From assembly GCF_010367455.1 (NCBI RefSeq), contig NZ_WRPR01000074.1, positions 1-64,000 on the forward strand: a stretch of 64,000 nt of DNA. Direction: 5' to 3'. The notes under the pieces are model-generated. The model searched no databases and was not told where the DNA came from. It saw only the letters and a program-made list of their open reading frames with translations. Positions 17,154 to 25,456 of this stretch are shown here, piece after piece; positions within the stretch are counted from its first letter, which is position 1; every line of letters begins with the position of its first letter. The position numbers and the translations under genes were made by a program. The stretch is from Candidatus Laterigemmans baculatus. Its GTDB lineage: Bacteria; Planctomycetota; Planctomycetia; Pirellulales; Pirellulaceae.

Positions 17154-18599
17154 ATGCGGACGTTCCTGCTGCGAACCCGACCCTTTGTGTGGAGCATCGC
17201 TGGGGCGATCTTCTGCGGGCTGGCTGCCGGCTCGGTGTTTTCCACTAGGACTGCGATCGCCCAGCCACCCACAGGGGCCAAGAGCTCGCAAGCGGCCGTG
17301 CTGGTGCAGGAAGCCGAAGCCGCTCGGGCGCCCGATGTCACGGCCGGGATGATCGAGCACGCTCGTGCTCATCCTTCCGGTCAAGCTGCGTACAGCTTTG
17401 ACGCTTCCGCCTTCCGCGGCGACGTGAGCGATCTGCCCATCGGCGTCTTCGACTCGGGCATCGGCGGCCTGACCGTGCTCGAAGCGATCCTTGCTTTGGA
17501 TGCGTATGACAATGAGACTCTCCGCCCGGGCCCCGATGGCCGCAAAGATTTCGAGAACGAGCGGTTCGTCTACTTGGGCGATCAAGCCAATATGCCGTAC
17601 GGCAACTATGCGGCGTCCGGCAAGGAGGATTACCTCCGCGAATTGATTTTGAAAGATGTGAGCTTTCTGCTCGGTCGCCGCTACTATCCCTCCGCGACCG
17701 CTTCGCAGCCCGTTTATGACAAGCCGCCGGTTAAAGCAATCGTGATCGCCTGCAACACAGCCACCGCCTATGGTTTGGAAGATATCCGCCGGGCGATGGA
17801 AGCCTGGCAGCTGCCCGTGATCGTCGTCGGAGTGGTGGAAGCCGGGGCTGCGGAGGTTGCCAACCCGCCAGGAGACCGTCCCCGCCAAAGCGAGAAGCCG
17901 CAGAGCATGAAATCTCCGGGCACGGTGGCGGTGCTGGCCACGGTGGGGACGTGCAGCAGCATGGCTTACCCCCGAGCGATTGGCCGAGCCGTGGGGCTCG
18001 CCGGCCAGCGGGTGCCGACGATCATCCAACAGGGCTCAGTCGATCTGGCCAAAGCGATCGAAGAGAATCCTGCCGCCGCCGGCGAGCACATCCGTCACGA
18101 TGTACTCGCGTTGCTCGAGGAATACCGCCGCACAGGAGGCAGCGAACCGATCTCGACGGTGGTTCTCGGCTGTACCCATTTTCCCTTGGTACAAGATCAG
18201 ATCGCGGCAGCCTTTGAACAATTTCGCAGCTCCGACGCTTCTGGAGGCAACTCTTTTGCTGCTTTGATCGCCGAGGAGATTCGCTGGATTGACCCTGCGG
18301 AACTGACGGCCAAGGCGCTGTTTCGAGAGCTGGCCAAAGCGCGCCTCCGAAGAACGGCTGACGAAGCAACGGCGGCCGGCGAAGATTTGCTTTTCCTCTC
18401 GGTCCCCAACCGCGATTGGCCCGGAGTTCAGTTGAACGACAACGGAGGCCTCGACCACGACTACAAATATGGTCGTGAAGTCGGCCAGCTTTCAGCCGAG
18501 TCGACGCGTTACGTGCCGATGACCCAAGAGCGGCTTCCGGCGTCGAGCCTCAATCTCATCCGCAACCGGCTTCCCGAAGTTTGGAAGCGACTGCAATGA
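17154..18599 (+). CDS. Exported glutamate/aspartate racemase-like protein
   Basis: A 481-residue protein with the complete MurI/Asp-Glu racemase signature set: IGVFDSGIGGLTVLEAI, a first catalytic-type cysteine in IVIACNTATAYGL (about residue 200) and a second in VVLGCTHFPLVQDQI (about residue 338). Unlike MurI (about 270 residues, cytosolic) it starts with a signal peptide or anchor (FVWSIAGAIFCGLAAGSVFS) and a 70-residue linker. It also has long insertions (around residues 245-265) and a C-terminal extension of about 120 residues. The ATG at 17154 was chosen because it directly precedes the signal; an in-frame ATG lies 21 codons upstream. The expected chemistry is cofactor-independent amino acid racemisation, here outside the cytoplasm. 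Confidence 0.8.
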   Translation: MRTFLLRTRPFVWSIAGAIFCGLAAGSVFSTRTAIAQPPTGAKSSQAAVLVQEAEAARAPDVTAGMIEHARAHPSGQAAYSFDASAFRGDVSDLPIGVFDSGIGGLTVLEAILALDAYDNETLRPGPDGRKDFENERFVYLGDQANMPYGNYAASGKEDYLRELILKDVSFLLGRRYYPSATASQPVYDKPPVKAIVIACNTATAYGLEDIRRAMEAWQLPVIVVGVVEAGAAEVANPPGDRPRQSEKPQSMKSPGTVAVLATVGTCSSMAYPRAIGRAVGLAGQRVPTIIQQGSVDLAKAIEENPAAAGEHIRHDVLALLEEYRRTGGSEPISTVVLGCTHFPLVQDQIAAAFEQFRSSDASGGNSFAALIAEEIRWIDPAELTAKALFRELAKARLRRTADEATAAGEDLLFLSVPNRDWPGVQLNDNGGLDHDYKYGREVGQLSAESTRYVPMTQERLPASSLNLIRNRLPEVWKRLQ

Positions 18600-18680
18600 G
18601 CATGATCGAACTCGACCCACCGCCTGCCAACTGCAAAGCATCTCCTTCGTGTCGCCCAGCGGGTAAAGGTTTAGACTTCG

Positions 18681-20465
18681 ATGAGATCTTTCATTGCTGC
18701 CTGTGCTCTGGGGATTGTCGCCGTCACTTCGGTGCTCGCGTCGGCTAGCGACCGCCCCAACGTCGTCCTAATAATTACGGACGACCAAGGCTACGGCGAC
18801 CTTGGCTGCCATGGAAATCCGGTCTTACAAACCCCGCATCTCGACGAGCTTGCTCGCCAGTCGATGCGTTTGACCGATTACCACGTTTCTCCAACTTGCT
18901 CTCCGACGCGGGCGGCGCTGCAGACGGGCCGCTGTTCCAACCGCACGGGCGTGTGGCACACGATCATGGGACGCTCGATCCTCCGCCGCAACGAAGTCAC
19001 CATGGGTCAGGTTTTTGCGGACGCAGGCTACGCGACGGGGCTGTTTGGAAAATGGCATCTCGGCGACAATTTTCCGTCCCGCCCCGAGGACCGAGGATAC
19101 AACGAAGTGCTGCGGCACGGCGGAGGAGGCGTGGGTCAGACGCCTGACTATTGGAACAACGCCTACTTTGGTGGCAGCTATTTCCACAACGGGAATCCGC
19201 AACCGTTCGAAGGCTTTTGCACCGATGTATGGTTCGCCTACGCCCGCAATTTTATCCGAACTCAGCGGCGCATCGGAAAACCGTTCTTCGCTTGCATTGC
19301 CACCAACGCTCCCCACGGTCCGATGCACTCGCCACCGGCGGCAGCCGCACCTTACGCCGAGTTGCCATCCCACGTCGCCAATTTCTACGGAATGATTGCG
19401 AACATCGATGAGAACGTCGGGCGTCTGCGATCTTTCCTCGCCCAGGAAGGGTTGAGCGAGAACACGATCTTTATCTTCACCACCGATAATGGCACCGCGG
19501 CGGGTGGAAAGATCTTCAATGCAGGGATGCGTGGCACGAAAGGAAGTCCTTACGATGGCGGACACCGCGTCCCTTTTTTCATCTCGTGGCCGGCAGGCGG
19601 TCTGCAAGGTCCGGCTGAAATCGATACCCTCACCGCTCATGTCGACGTTCTCCCAACGCTGATTGATCTTTGCGAAATCGAGTCGCCTCAGGGGGTAGCA
19701 TTCGATGGCCGCAGCATCCGTCCGCTCCTCGATGCCGCGCACGCACAAAAGCCCGCACCGTGGCCCGAGCGGATTCTCGTTACCGACTCCCAGCGCGTGA
19801 AGGATCCGATTAAGTGGCGGCAGAGCGCGGTAATGAGCGATCGCTGGAGACTGATCAACGGCGAGGAATTGTATGAGATAACAATCGATCCGGGGCAGCA
19901 GAACGACGTTGCCGCGGATAACCCCCAGGTTGTCGCGGAACTTCGCGCGTTCTATGAGAGCTGGTGGCAGGAACTGGAGCCGGGATTTGCCGACGATGCA
20001 TTCATCGTGATCGGCCACCCCGCCGAGAATCCCGCCACGCTGACTTGCCACGACTGGATCACCACACGCCTCAGCCCGTGGAACCAGGCCCACATTCGCG
20101 AAGCCATGGGGGGTGAAGAGAACACAGGCTACTGGAACGTCGAAGTGGCGACGGCGGGCGAGTATGTCATCCGCTTGCGCCGTTGGCCGCGTGAAGCGGA
20201 CGCAGCCCTCGATGCGGCATTGCCAGCGGGCGAAGAGGTCCCGGGAGAGCGGGCCTACCGGGCGCGGCCTGGGGAAGCGGTTGCGATCCGCAACGCGAAG
20301 CTCCAGATCGCCGATCGATCGGCCGAGCAGTCGGTGCCCGCCGGAGCGAAGGAGGCTCGCTTTCGCCTCCGCCTCCCTGCCGGACCCACAAGGCTCACCG
20401 CCAGCTTCGAGACCGAAGCGGGCGAGACTCTGGGAGCCTACTACGTTGTGGTCGAAAAGCTCTGA
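18681..20465 (+). CDS. Secreted sulfatase (S1 family) with C-terminal sandwich domain
   Basis: A 594-residue formylglycine-dependent sulfatase. After a signal peptide come PNVVLIITDDQGYGDLGCHG (metal-binding aspartates) and CSPTR, with Cys73 the residue converted to formylglycine. Other family marks are FGKWHLGD, IATNAPHGP and FTTDNGTAAGG. The last 120-130 residues (from about 450) are extra compared with a plain sulfatase and look like a beta-sandwich, carbohydrate-binding-like domain (NTGYWNVEVATAGEYVIRLR). Substrate cannot be read from sequence; sulfated polysaccharide is the usual target in planctomycetes. It lies 81 nt after the racemase-like gene. Confidence 0.92.
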   Translation: MRSFIAACALGIVAVTSVLASASDRPNVVLIITDDQGYGDLGCHGNPVLQTPHLDELARQSMRLTDYHVSPTCSPTRAALQTGRCSNRTGVWHTIMGRSILRRNEVTMGQVFADAGYATGLFGKWHLGDNFPSRPEDRGYNEVLRHGGGGVGQTPDYWNNAYFGGSYFHNGNPQPFEGFCTDVWFAYARNFIRTQRRIGKPFFACIATNAPHGPMHSPPAAAAPYAELPSHVANFYGMIANIDENVGRLRSFLAQEGLSENTIFIFTTDNGTAAGGKIFNAGMRGTKGSPYDGGHRVPFFISWPAGGLQGPAEIDTLTAHVDVLPTLIDLCEIESPQGVAFDGRSIRPLLDAAHAQKPAPWPERILVTDSQRVKDPIKWRQSAVMSDRWRLINGEELYEITIDPGQQNDVAADNPQVVAELRAFYESWWQELEPGFADDAFIVIGHPAENPATLTCHDWITTRLSPWNQAHIREAMGGEENTGYWNVEVATAGEYVIRLRRWPREADAALDAALPAGEEVPGERAYRARPGEAVAIRNAKLQIADRSAEQSVPAGAKEARFRLRLPAGPTRLTASFETEAGETLGAYYVVVEKL

Positions 20466-20660
20466 TGCCTTCGGGAACGCCACCCACAGGGCACCGCCCC
20501 CCCCATTGCGCCGACCGGCCGCCGGTCTCTTAACCTCCGGCGCGGAGTTTGCTACAGCGGGAGCTTGTTCTAGTAGGGGTCTGCTATAACAGGGGGCTGC
20601 CCAAGCCGCAGCACGCCCGCACTCGACATCGATGATCGTTCCGCTAAAGCCGACGGGAAT

Positions 20661-22103
20661 ATGGGATTGCCGAATTTCTGGACAATTGTGGGAGTGATCC
20701 TGCTCGTTGTCTATTTCTCAACTTGGCTGCTGATCCCATGGATTCTTCTCAAACGCTCGGTCCATCCCTCGGCTTCGGTGGCGTGGATCATGGCGGTCAT
20801 CTTCATCCCCTTCTTGGGCCCGCTGCTCTGCGCCCTCATCGGGGTGACACGGTGGGAGCGGCGGACTCCCCAAAAGCAGCTCGCTTCAGCCATCATCGAT
20901 AGCCTCACTCCCGACGTCCAAGACGAGTTTCTAGCTCCCGAGCCGGAAATGGGAGCGTGGTCGTCGCTCGGCCGCATGACGACCGAGCTGGTCGGAGCCA
21001 AGGTGACGGCGGGCAATAAGATCCAGATCCTGCCCGACACGAAACGCTCGGCCAAGTTGATCGAGCAAATCGTCGATGAGGCACAGGAATGGGTTCACGT
21101 CGAATTCTATATTTGGAACCGGGACAAGTTCGGAACGCGATTGCGAGATTTACTGGTCTCCAAAGCGAAGCAAGGCGTCGAGGTACGTCTGCTGTACGAT
21201 GGCATCGGTTCCATGTGGATCAACCGCGAGTTCCTCAAACCATTGCGCGCAGCCGGCGTATCCACCGCTCCATTCAATCCCGGACACCGCCTCACCAGCC
21301 TGCTCACTTTAAATCTCCGCAATCACCGCAAGCTAGTGATCAGCGATGGGCGGGTCGGCTTGACCGGAGGGATGAATATTGGTGACGAGTATATTCGCCC
21401 GACGGTCGGCTACGGTCACTGGCGGGACACGCAAATTCGACTGAGCGGACCTGCCGTGCTCCAGTTCCAAAAGGTGTTTGCCCGCGACTGGTACTACGCG
21501 ACCGGTGAGGCGCTGACCGACGCGAAATATTATCCGCGTCCAACTACGCCAGGCGACGTGCCCGCAGCGGTCGTGGCCGATGGCCCCGATGATGAAGTCG
21601 ATGCGTTCTACACCATGTTTGTCGCCGCAATCGGAATGGCCCGCGAGCGGGTAACCTTGGCGACGCCCTATTTCGTGCCTCCCGAAGGCTTGGCCGTGGC
21701 GCTCGAAGCGGCCGCCTGGCGAGGCGTACGGGTCAGGATGATCGTTGCCAACCGTGGCAACTTCCTCTGGACCCTCAAGGCGGGGCAGTCGTACTACCAA
21801 TCGCTACTGCAAGCGGGCGTGGAAATCTACGAGTACCAGAGAGGAATCTATCACGCCAAAACACTGACGATCGATGGCAAGTGGTCGATGGTCGGAACCC
21901 CCAACTGCGACTTTCGCAGCTTCGTGCTGAACTTCGAGATTGCAGTTTCGATGTTCGACGAGGATGCCGCCAAACAACTCGAAGATGAATTCGAATCGGA
22001 CCTCAAATACGCGCAGCGGATCGACTGGGAAGCGTGGCGTGCTCGCCGCAGGACGACCAAGCTGCACGAGCGGTTTTGGAGACTGTTTGCGCCACTGTTC
22101 TAG
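20661..22103 (+). CDS. cls: Cardiolipin synthase (phospholipase D family)
   Basis: A 480-residue membrane protein with two N-terminal transmembrane helices (FWTIVGVILLVVYFSTWLL and SVAWIMAVIFIPFLGPLLCA). Two phospholipase D catalytic motifs follow: NHRKLVISD (about residue 221) and YHAKTLTID (about 396), each with H-x-K-x4-D. Each is followed by the family's G-G/S-x-N pattern (GLTGGMNIGDEYI; MVGTPNCDFRSF). This is the bacterial ClsA layout, joining two phosphatidylglycerols into cardiolipin at the inner membrane. Length is normal. It appears to be a stand-alone gene. Confidence 0.93.
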   Translation: MGLPNFWTIVGVILLVVYFSTWLLIPWILLKRSVHPSASVAWIMAVIFIPFLGPLLCALIGVTRWERRTPQKQLASAIIDSLTPDVQDEFLAPEPEMGAWSSLGRMTTELVGAKVTAGNKIQILPDTKRSAKLIEQIVDEAQEWVHVEFYIWNRDKFGTRLRDLLVSKAKQGVEVRLLYDGIGSMWINREFLKPLRAAGVSTAPFNPGHRLTSLLTLNLRNHRKLVISDGRVGLTGGMNIGDEYIRPTVGYGHWRDTQIRLSGPAVLQFQKVFARDWYYATGEALTDAKYYPRPTTPGDVPAAVVADGPDDEVDAFYTMFVAAIGMARERVTLATPYFVPPEGLAVALEAAAWRGVRVRMIVANRGNFLWTLKAGQSYYQSLLQAGVEIYEYQRGIYHAKTLTIDGKWSMVGTPNCDFRSFVLNFEIAVSMFDEDAAKQLEDEFESDLKYAQRIDWEAWRARRRTTKLHERFWRLFAPLF

Positions 22104-22148
22104 GCTCGGAGTGTCGCGAGGCGCGGCAACGCCCCCGTTACCGCGGCT

Positions 22149-22889
22149 TTACCTCTCCAGCGGCTTCTCGAAATGCTGGTAATCCTTGCGGTCGTCCCAG
22201 GTCCCTCCCCAGTTCCAGCCAAGTTCCACCAACGTCATTGTGATCGCGCTGTCAGCGGTAACCGCTCCAGGCGCGTCCGGATCATACGTCGCTCCGGGAG
22301 GGAGCACGAGAGTCCCGCGGATGTAAGGATTGGTCGCCGGATTGATGTCGATCGCGCGACCATAGGCGTGGTTGGAGAGCCGCTTCCCGCCGGTGATCTC
22401 TCGATAATTGAACGCAGACGTATTGTTGGCGGCCATCGAGAGGCCATCGTCCCAGCGGCCGTTCTTCCGAAACTTTGGATGGGAGATCGGAATCACCGAG
22501 GTGAAGGGAAATTTTTCTTCTCGTGCGGCCGCAAACGCTGCTTGGATGTCCCGGACGAGATCCCGGTCGATGACGAGTTGACCCTGATGGATTTTTCCGT
22601 CGCCGGAGTAATACAACACCTCGATCAACGCTTGGCGACTGCGGATCGCTTCGGGGCACCGCGGATCGAGCCCTTCGAACGCTTCCGCTTCGGTCATCTC
22701 GCTGTCGATGATCGGATCGTCAAGCGTTCCCCGCGCCTCCCCCGCCTGCTTGGCCTCCCCCGCCTGATTGACCTGAGCGGCCTGAGTGACCTGAGCGGCC
22801 TGAACGGCAGCAGGGGAACCGGCGAAGCCCGCGAGCACCATGATCGCCAGAGCCGGAAAGTAAACCGTACAGCCTCGATAATGCGGCAC
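22149..22889 (-). CDS. Exported M15-type peptidase (D,D-carboxypeptidase-like)
   Basis: A 246-residue secreted protein whose C-terminal half carries the M15 zinc-peptidase motifs: RLSNHAYGRAIDINP (first His and Asp ligands) and DYQHFEKP (last His ligand), with WGGTWDD before it. M15C enzymes cut peptide stems of peptidoglycan; planctomycetes do make peptidoglycan. After the signal peptide there is a low-complexity stretch (AAQVTQAAQVNQAGEAKQAG) produced by two pairs of 18-bp tandem duplications at 22735-22806. The GTG start gives a complete signal peptide; an ATG 16 codons later is possible. Confidence 0.85.
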   Translation of the reverse strand: MPHYRGCTVYFPALAIMVLAGFAGSPAAVQAAQVTQAAQVNQAGEAKQAGEARGTLDDPIIDSEMTEAEAFEGLDPRCPEAIRSRQALIEVLYYSGDGKIHQGQLVIDRDLVRDIQAAFAAAREEKFPFTSVIPISHPKFRKNGRWDDGLSMAANNTSAFNYREITGGKRLSNHAYGRAIDINPATNPYIRGTLVLPPGATYDPDAPGAVTADSAITMTLVELGWNWGGTWDDRKDYQHFEKPLER

Positions 22890-23111
22890 CGCAACGTCCT
22901 CGGAAATTCAGCAACTTGTAATTTCAGCGGCCTGTAACTTCGACAGCTCTCTGCGAGCTGTCGATCCATTCTACAACAGCGCAGTTCAGCAGCGCAGCGA
23001 GCAAGGAAAGGGAATTGCCCTTGCGGCGACCTATCGTATGCCCAGAATGAATTGCTTCACGTAAACGGCTCGCGGGCTGTTTTTTACGTCGAGCTTTCAG
23101 GAGAACTGACG

Positions 23112-23378
23112 ATGCTGACCGTTACAGACACCGCCGCTGCTCATCTTGCTGAGCTGCTAGACAACGCCGATGCCTCCGACGGAGCGGTCGTCCGCTTCGT
23201 TCCGCAGGGGCAGTCGCTTGCCTTGCAGTTGGGCAACGAGCAGGCGGGCGACCAGACTTTCCAACATGGCGATAAAGTCGTGCTGGCAGTCGAACCCGAG
23301 ATCGCCGCTGTGTTGGCCGACAAGAAATTGGAACTGCAACCGACTGAGCAGGGCGACCGCCTCGCAATTTCGGGCTGA
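23112..23378 (+). CDS. IscA/HesB-like small protein without cysteines
   Basis: An 88-residue protein with the fold pattern of A-type Fe-S carrier proteins (MLTVTDTAAAHLAELL, then VVRFVPQGQSLALQL, then a repeated GD..F strand and VEPEIAAVLADKKLEL). The family's three conserved cysteines are absent; there is no cysteine at all, so it cannot carry an Fe-S cluster in the usual way. AGGAGA just upstream of the ATG supports this start; the frame is open 20 codons further upstream without protein character. The function of such cysteine-less HesB-like proteins is unknown. It is monocistronic here. Confidence 0.7.
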   Translation: MLTVTDTAAAHLAELLDNADASDGAVVRFVPQGQSLALQLGNEQAGDQTFQHGDKVVLAVEPEIAAVLADKKLELQPTEQGDRLAISG

Positions 23379-23522
23379 GTTCAACGCGACGCGGGTCCCT
23401 TTGCACGGGACCCAATCGATAGTCCTAGCCCGGAGCCTATCTTCTCCGGGCGGCCGGCGGCGCTGGCAAGACTCCAGACGCTGTTGTTATTTGAGTGGTC
23501 GCTCTCACTCGCGACACCGCTC

Positions 23523-23732
23523 TCACTCGAGGGACCGCAGCACCTTGGCTCGCACGGTCCTCCGATCCAGTCCGAGCCGCCGAGCGGCTCCGTCGTACGT
23601 TCCCGTCTGCCGATAAACCGGCTGGCCGAAAACCGTCAGCAATTCTTCCGCCGTTAGTTCACCGGCGGCAATTCGCACCAGCAGAATTCGCAGCAGTTCG
23701 CCGCGCTCTTCGGGCCACGCTTCCAGCTGCAC
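23523..23732 (-). CDS. Small Fis-type helix-turn-helix protein or fragment
   Basis: The last 69 codons of a longer open frame read like a real protein: QLEAWPEERGELLRILLVRI, then GELTAEELLTVFGQPVYRQT, then YDGAARRLGLDRRTVRAKVL. The end is a Fis-like HTH as found at the C-termini of sigma-54 activators and in small planctomycete regulators. A GTG at 23732 lies just after the stop of the upstream sulfatase gene, which fits a coupled small gene. Alternatively this is the surviving 3' end of a larger regulator whose AAA+ part is lost. Upstream of the GTG the frame is only a shadow of the sulfatase. Confidence 0.55.
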   Translation of the reverse strand: MQLEAWPEERGELLRILLVRIAAGELTAEELLTVFGQPVYRQTGTYDGAARRLGLDRRTVRAKVLRSLE

Positions 23733-23754
23733 TACCGCCCGATTCCCGCGGCGG

Positions 23755-25038
23755 CTAGTCGGCGAAGCGGAGCAACGTTTGTCCCTCGGCGGGCATCGAG
23801 GCGAGTGCCGCGGCGAGCTTGTGATAAGCCTGATTGCGAATCTGCAGCGGTTCCTGCTCGAGGGGGTCGTTCTCCACGTCGTAGAAGCGTCCATCCCCAT
23901 AGAGCTTCCACCGCTGGTCGCGGACGAACCGCTGCGGCTTCGATTTTTCCGGCCGCGGGTTGTAGTAGCAGTACATCCACGGGCGCGGCGTTCCCGCTTC
24001 TCCACGCAGCTGCGGCGCGAAGCTGACGCCGTCGAGTTCCGCAGGCGTCACCGCACCGATGGCTTCTTGAAAGGTGGGCACGAAATCTGAGAAGTCGATC
24101 AAATCGCGATTGACCACGCCGCCGGGCACCGTCCCGGGCTGGTAAGCGACCAGCGGGACGCGGGTCCCGGCGTCGGTGGTCTCTCCTTTGCCCCCGCGGA
24201 CCGTGCGGCCGTGCAGCGTTGACCGGATGCCGCGATGCGTTCCGTTGTCGCCCACGAAGAGGATCAGCGTCTCTTGGGCAATCCCCAGAGCCTCGGTCTC
24301 GGCAATGATGCGGCCGACGATTTTATCGGCGTAGTGGACCATGTCGCGGAAATTTTGCGTCTTGTTCTTCTCCTCCCGCGAATCGCTGTCCGGCGTCGGC
24401 TCAAACGGATCATGGACCAGGATCATCGGGTAGTAGATGAAGAACGGCCGGTCGCGGTTCTCCTGCATGAACTTCAGGAGATGCTCGGTGACGATCTCCG
24501 GACCGTACTCTTCGGGGGCGAACTGGCGATTCTGCCCGTCGATGTACAGCAGTGGATTCCAGTACCGCTCGCCCAGCCGGTCGACCTGCCACAAACAGCA
24601 GCGGTCGAAACCGGCTTGCTCCGGCCAGCTCCCCTTCCCACGGAATCGCTCCGCGTAGTGCTCCGCTCCGAGCAACTGCCACTTTCCACCGACGAAGGTG
24701 GCGTATCCGGCTTCTTTGAATCGGTGGGCGAAGGTCCGTTGGTCGCGGTTCAGCACCGAGAACGCAGAATAATTGCGAACGTTCGACAACCCGGTCATGA
24801 TTTTCACACGACTCGGGGTGCACAGCGGCTGCGAGTAACAATGCTCAAAGCGGATCCCTTCGGCCGCCATTCGATCGATGTGGGGCGTTTCGTACTGCTC
24901 GCTGCCATAGCACCCGAAACATTCGTACCCCACATCGTCCGCCATGATCAGAATAATGTTGGGCTTCGCTGAAGCCTCTGAGGCAAGCGCCGCAAGGGAC
25001 AGGGCGATCCATAGGCAAGCCAACGCGCGTGCAACCAT
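23755..25038 (-). CDS. Secreted sulfatase (S1 family)
   Basis: A 427-residue sulfatase with signal peptide (LACLWIALSLAALASEASA), PNIILIMADDVGYECFGCYG, and CTPSR with Cys73 as the formylglycine precursor. The histidine/aspartate set typical of the family is present (FVGGKWQL, YPMILVHDPFEPT, LILFVGDNGTHRG). It is shorter than its neighbours and has no extra C-terminal domain. The frame is open for 144 codons upstream of the chosen ATG, but the signal peptide fixes the start at 25038. It is divergent from the PSD1/DUF1501 operon, a frequent neighbour of sulfatases in these genomes. Confidence 0.9.
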   Translation of the reverse strand: MVARALACLWIALSLAALASEASAKPNIILIMADDVGYECFGCYGSEQYETPHIDRMAAEGIRFEHCYSQPLCTPSRVKIMTGLSNVRNYSAFSVLNRDQRTFAHRFKEAGYATFVGGKWQLLGAEHYAERFRGKGSWPEQAGFDRCCLWQVDRLGERYWNPLLYIDGQNRQFAPEEYGPEIVTEHLLKFMQENRDRPFFIYYPMILVHDPFEPTPDSDSREEKNKTQNFRDMVHYADKIVGRIIAETEALGIAQETLILFVGDNGTHRGIRSTLHGRTVRGGKGETTDAGTRVPLVAYQPGTVPGGVVNRDLIDFSDFVPTFQEAIGAVTPAELDGVSFAPQLRGEAGTPRPWMYCYYNPRPEKSKPQRFVRDQRWKLYGDGRFYDVENDPLEQEPLQIRNQAYHKLAAALASMPAEGQTLLRFAD

Positions 25039-25456
25039 CAGCACCGTGCTCCTGGGTAAAATGAGTTCTCGCGGCTCGGCTCCCGCCCCCTCGGCCCACC
25101 GCTTTGCTGCGTTTCGATGCCTGAGGATAACCGCAACCCCAGAGCGGCGGAGAAGAAACACCAATCGTTCTCGCCCTGCTCCGCGGATTTCTGTTATGCT
25201 AAAGCACCTGCGACCCCTGATCAGCATCAGGTGACCAGCCGGAATGGATCTTGCACGGTCCATTCCCCGTCGCACGACGGCAGCCATTCGTGCCTCGGCA
25301 GTGAAACGAAGGACCACTGCGTCCCGCATCGTTTGCTCGAGGCCTTGGCTTTGTCGATCGAGGTTCCGCCTCTCGACCCCTGCCCGCCGACTACCCACCT
25401 CCCGGCTCGCCAGTCCCACCTGAGCCACTTCGCAGCCAGAACCAGCGAGGAGACCC
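25039..25456. other. Divergent intergenic region
   Basis: About 420 bp between the divergent starts of a sulfatase and the PSD1 gene. It should carry both promoters. I find no convincing -35/-10 pair, hairpin or small gene. GAGGAGA at 25447-25453 is the ribosome site of the PSD1 gene. Confidence 0.4.

Noticed and set aside
18825-20483. 552-codon minus-strand frame
   Set aside because: Antisense to a clear sulfatase; no recognisable motif.
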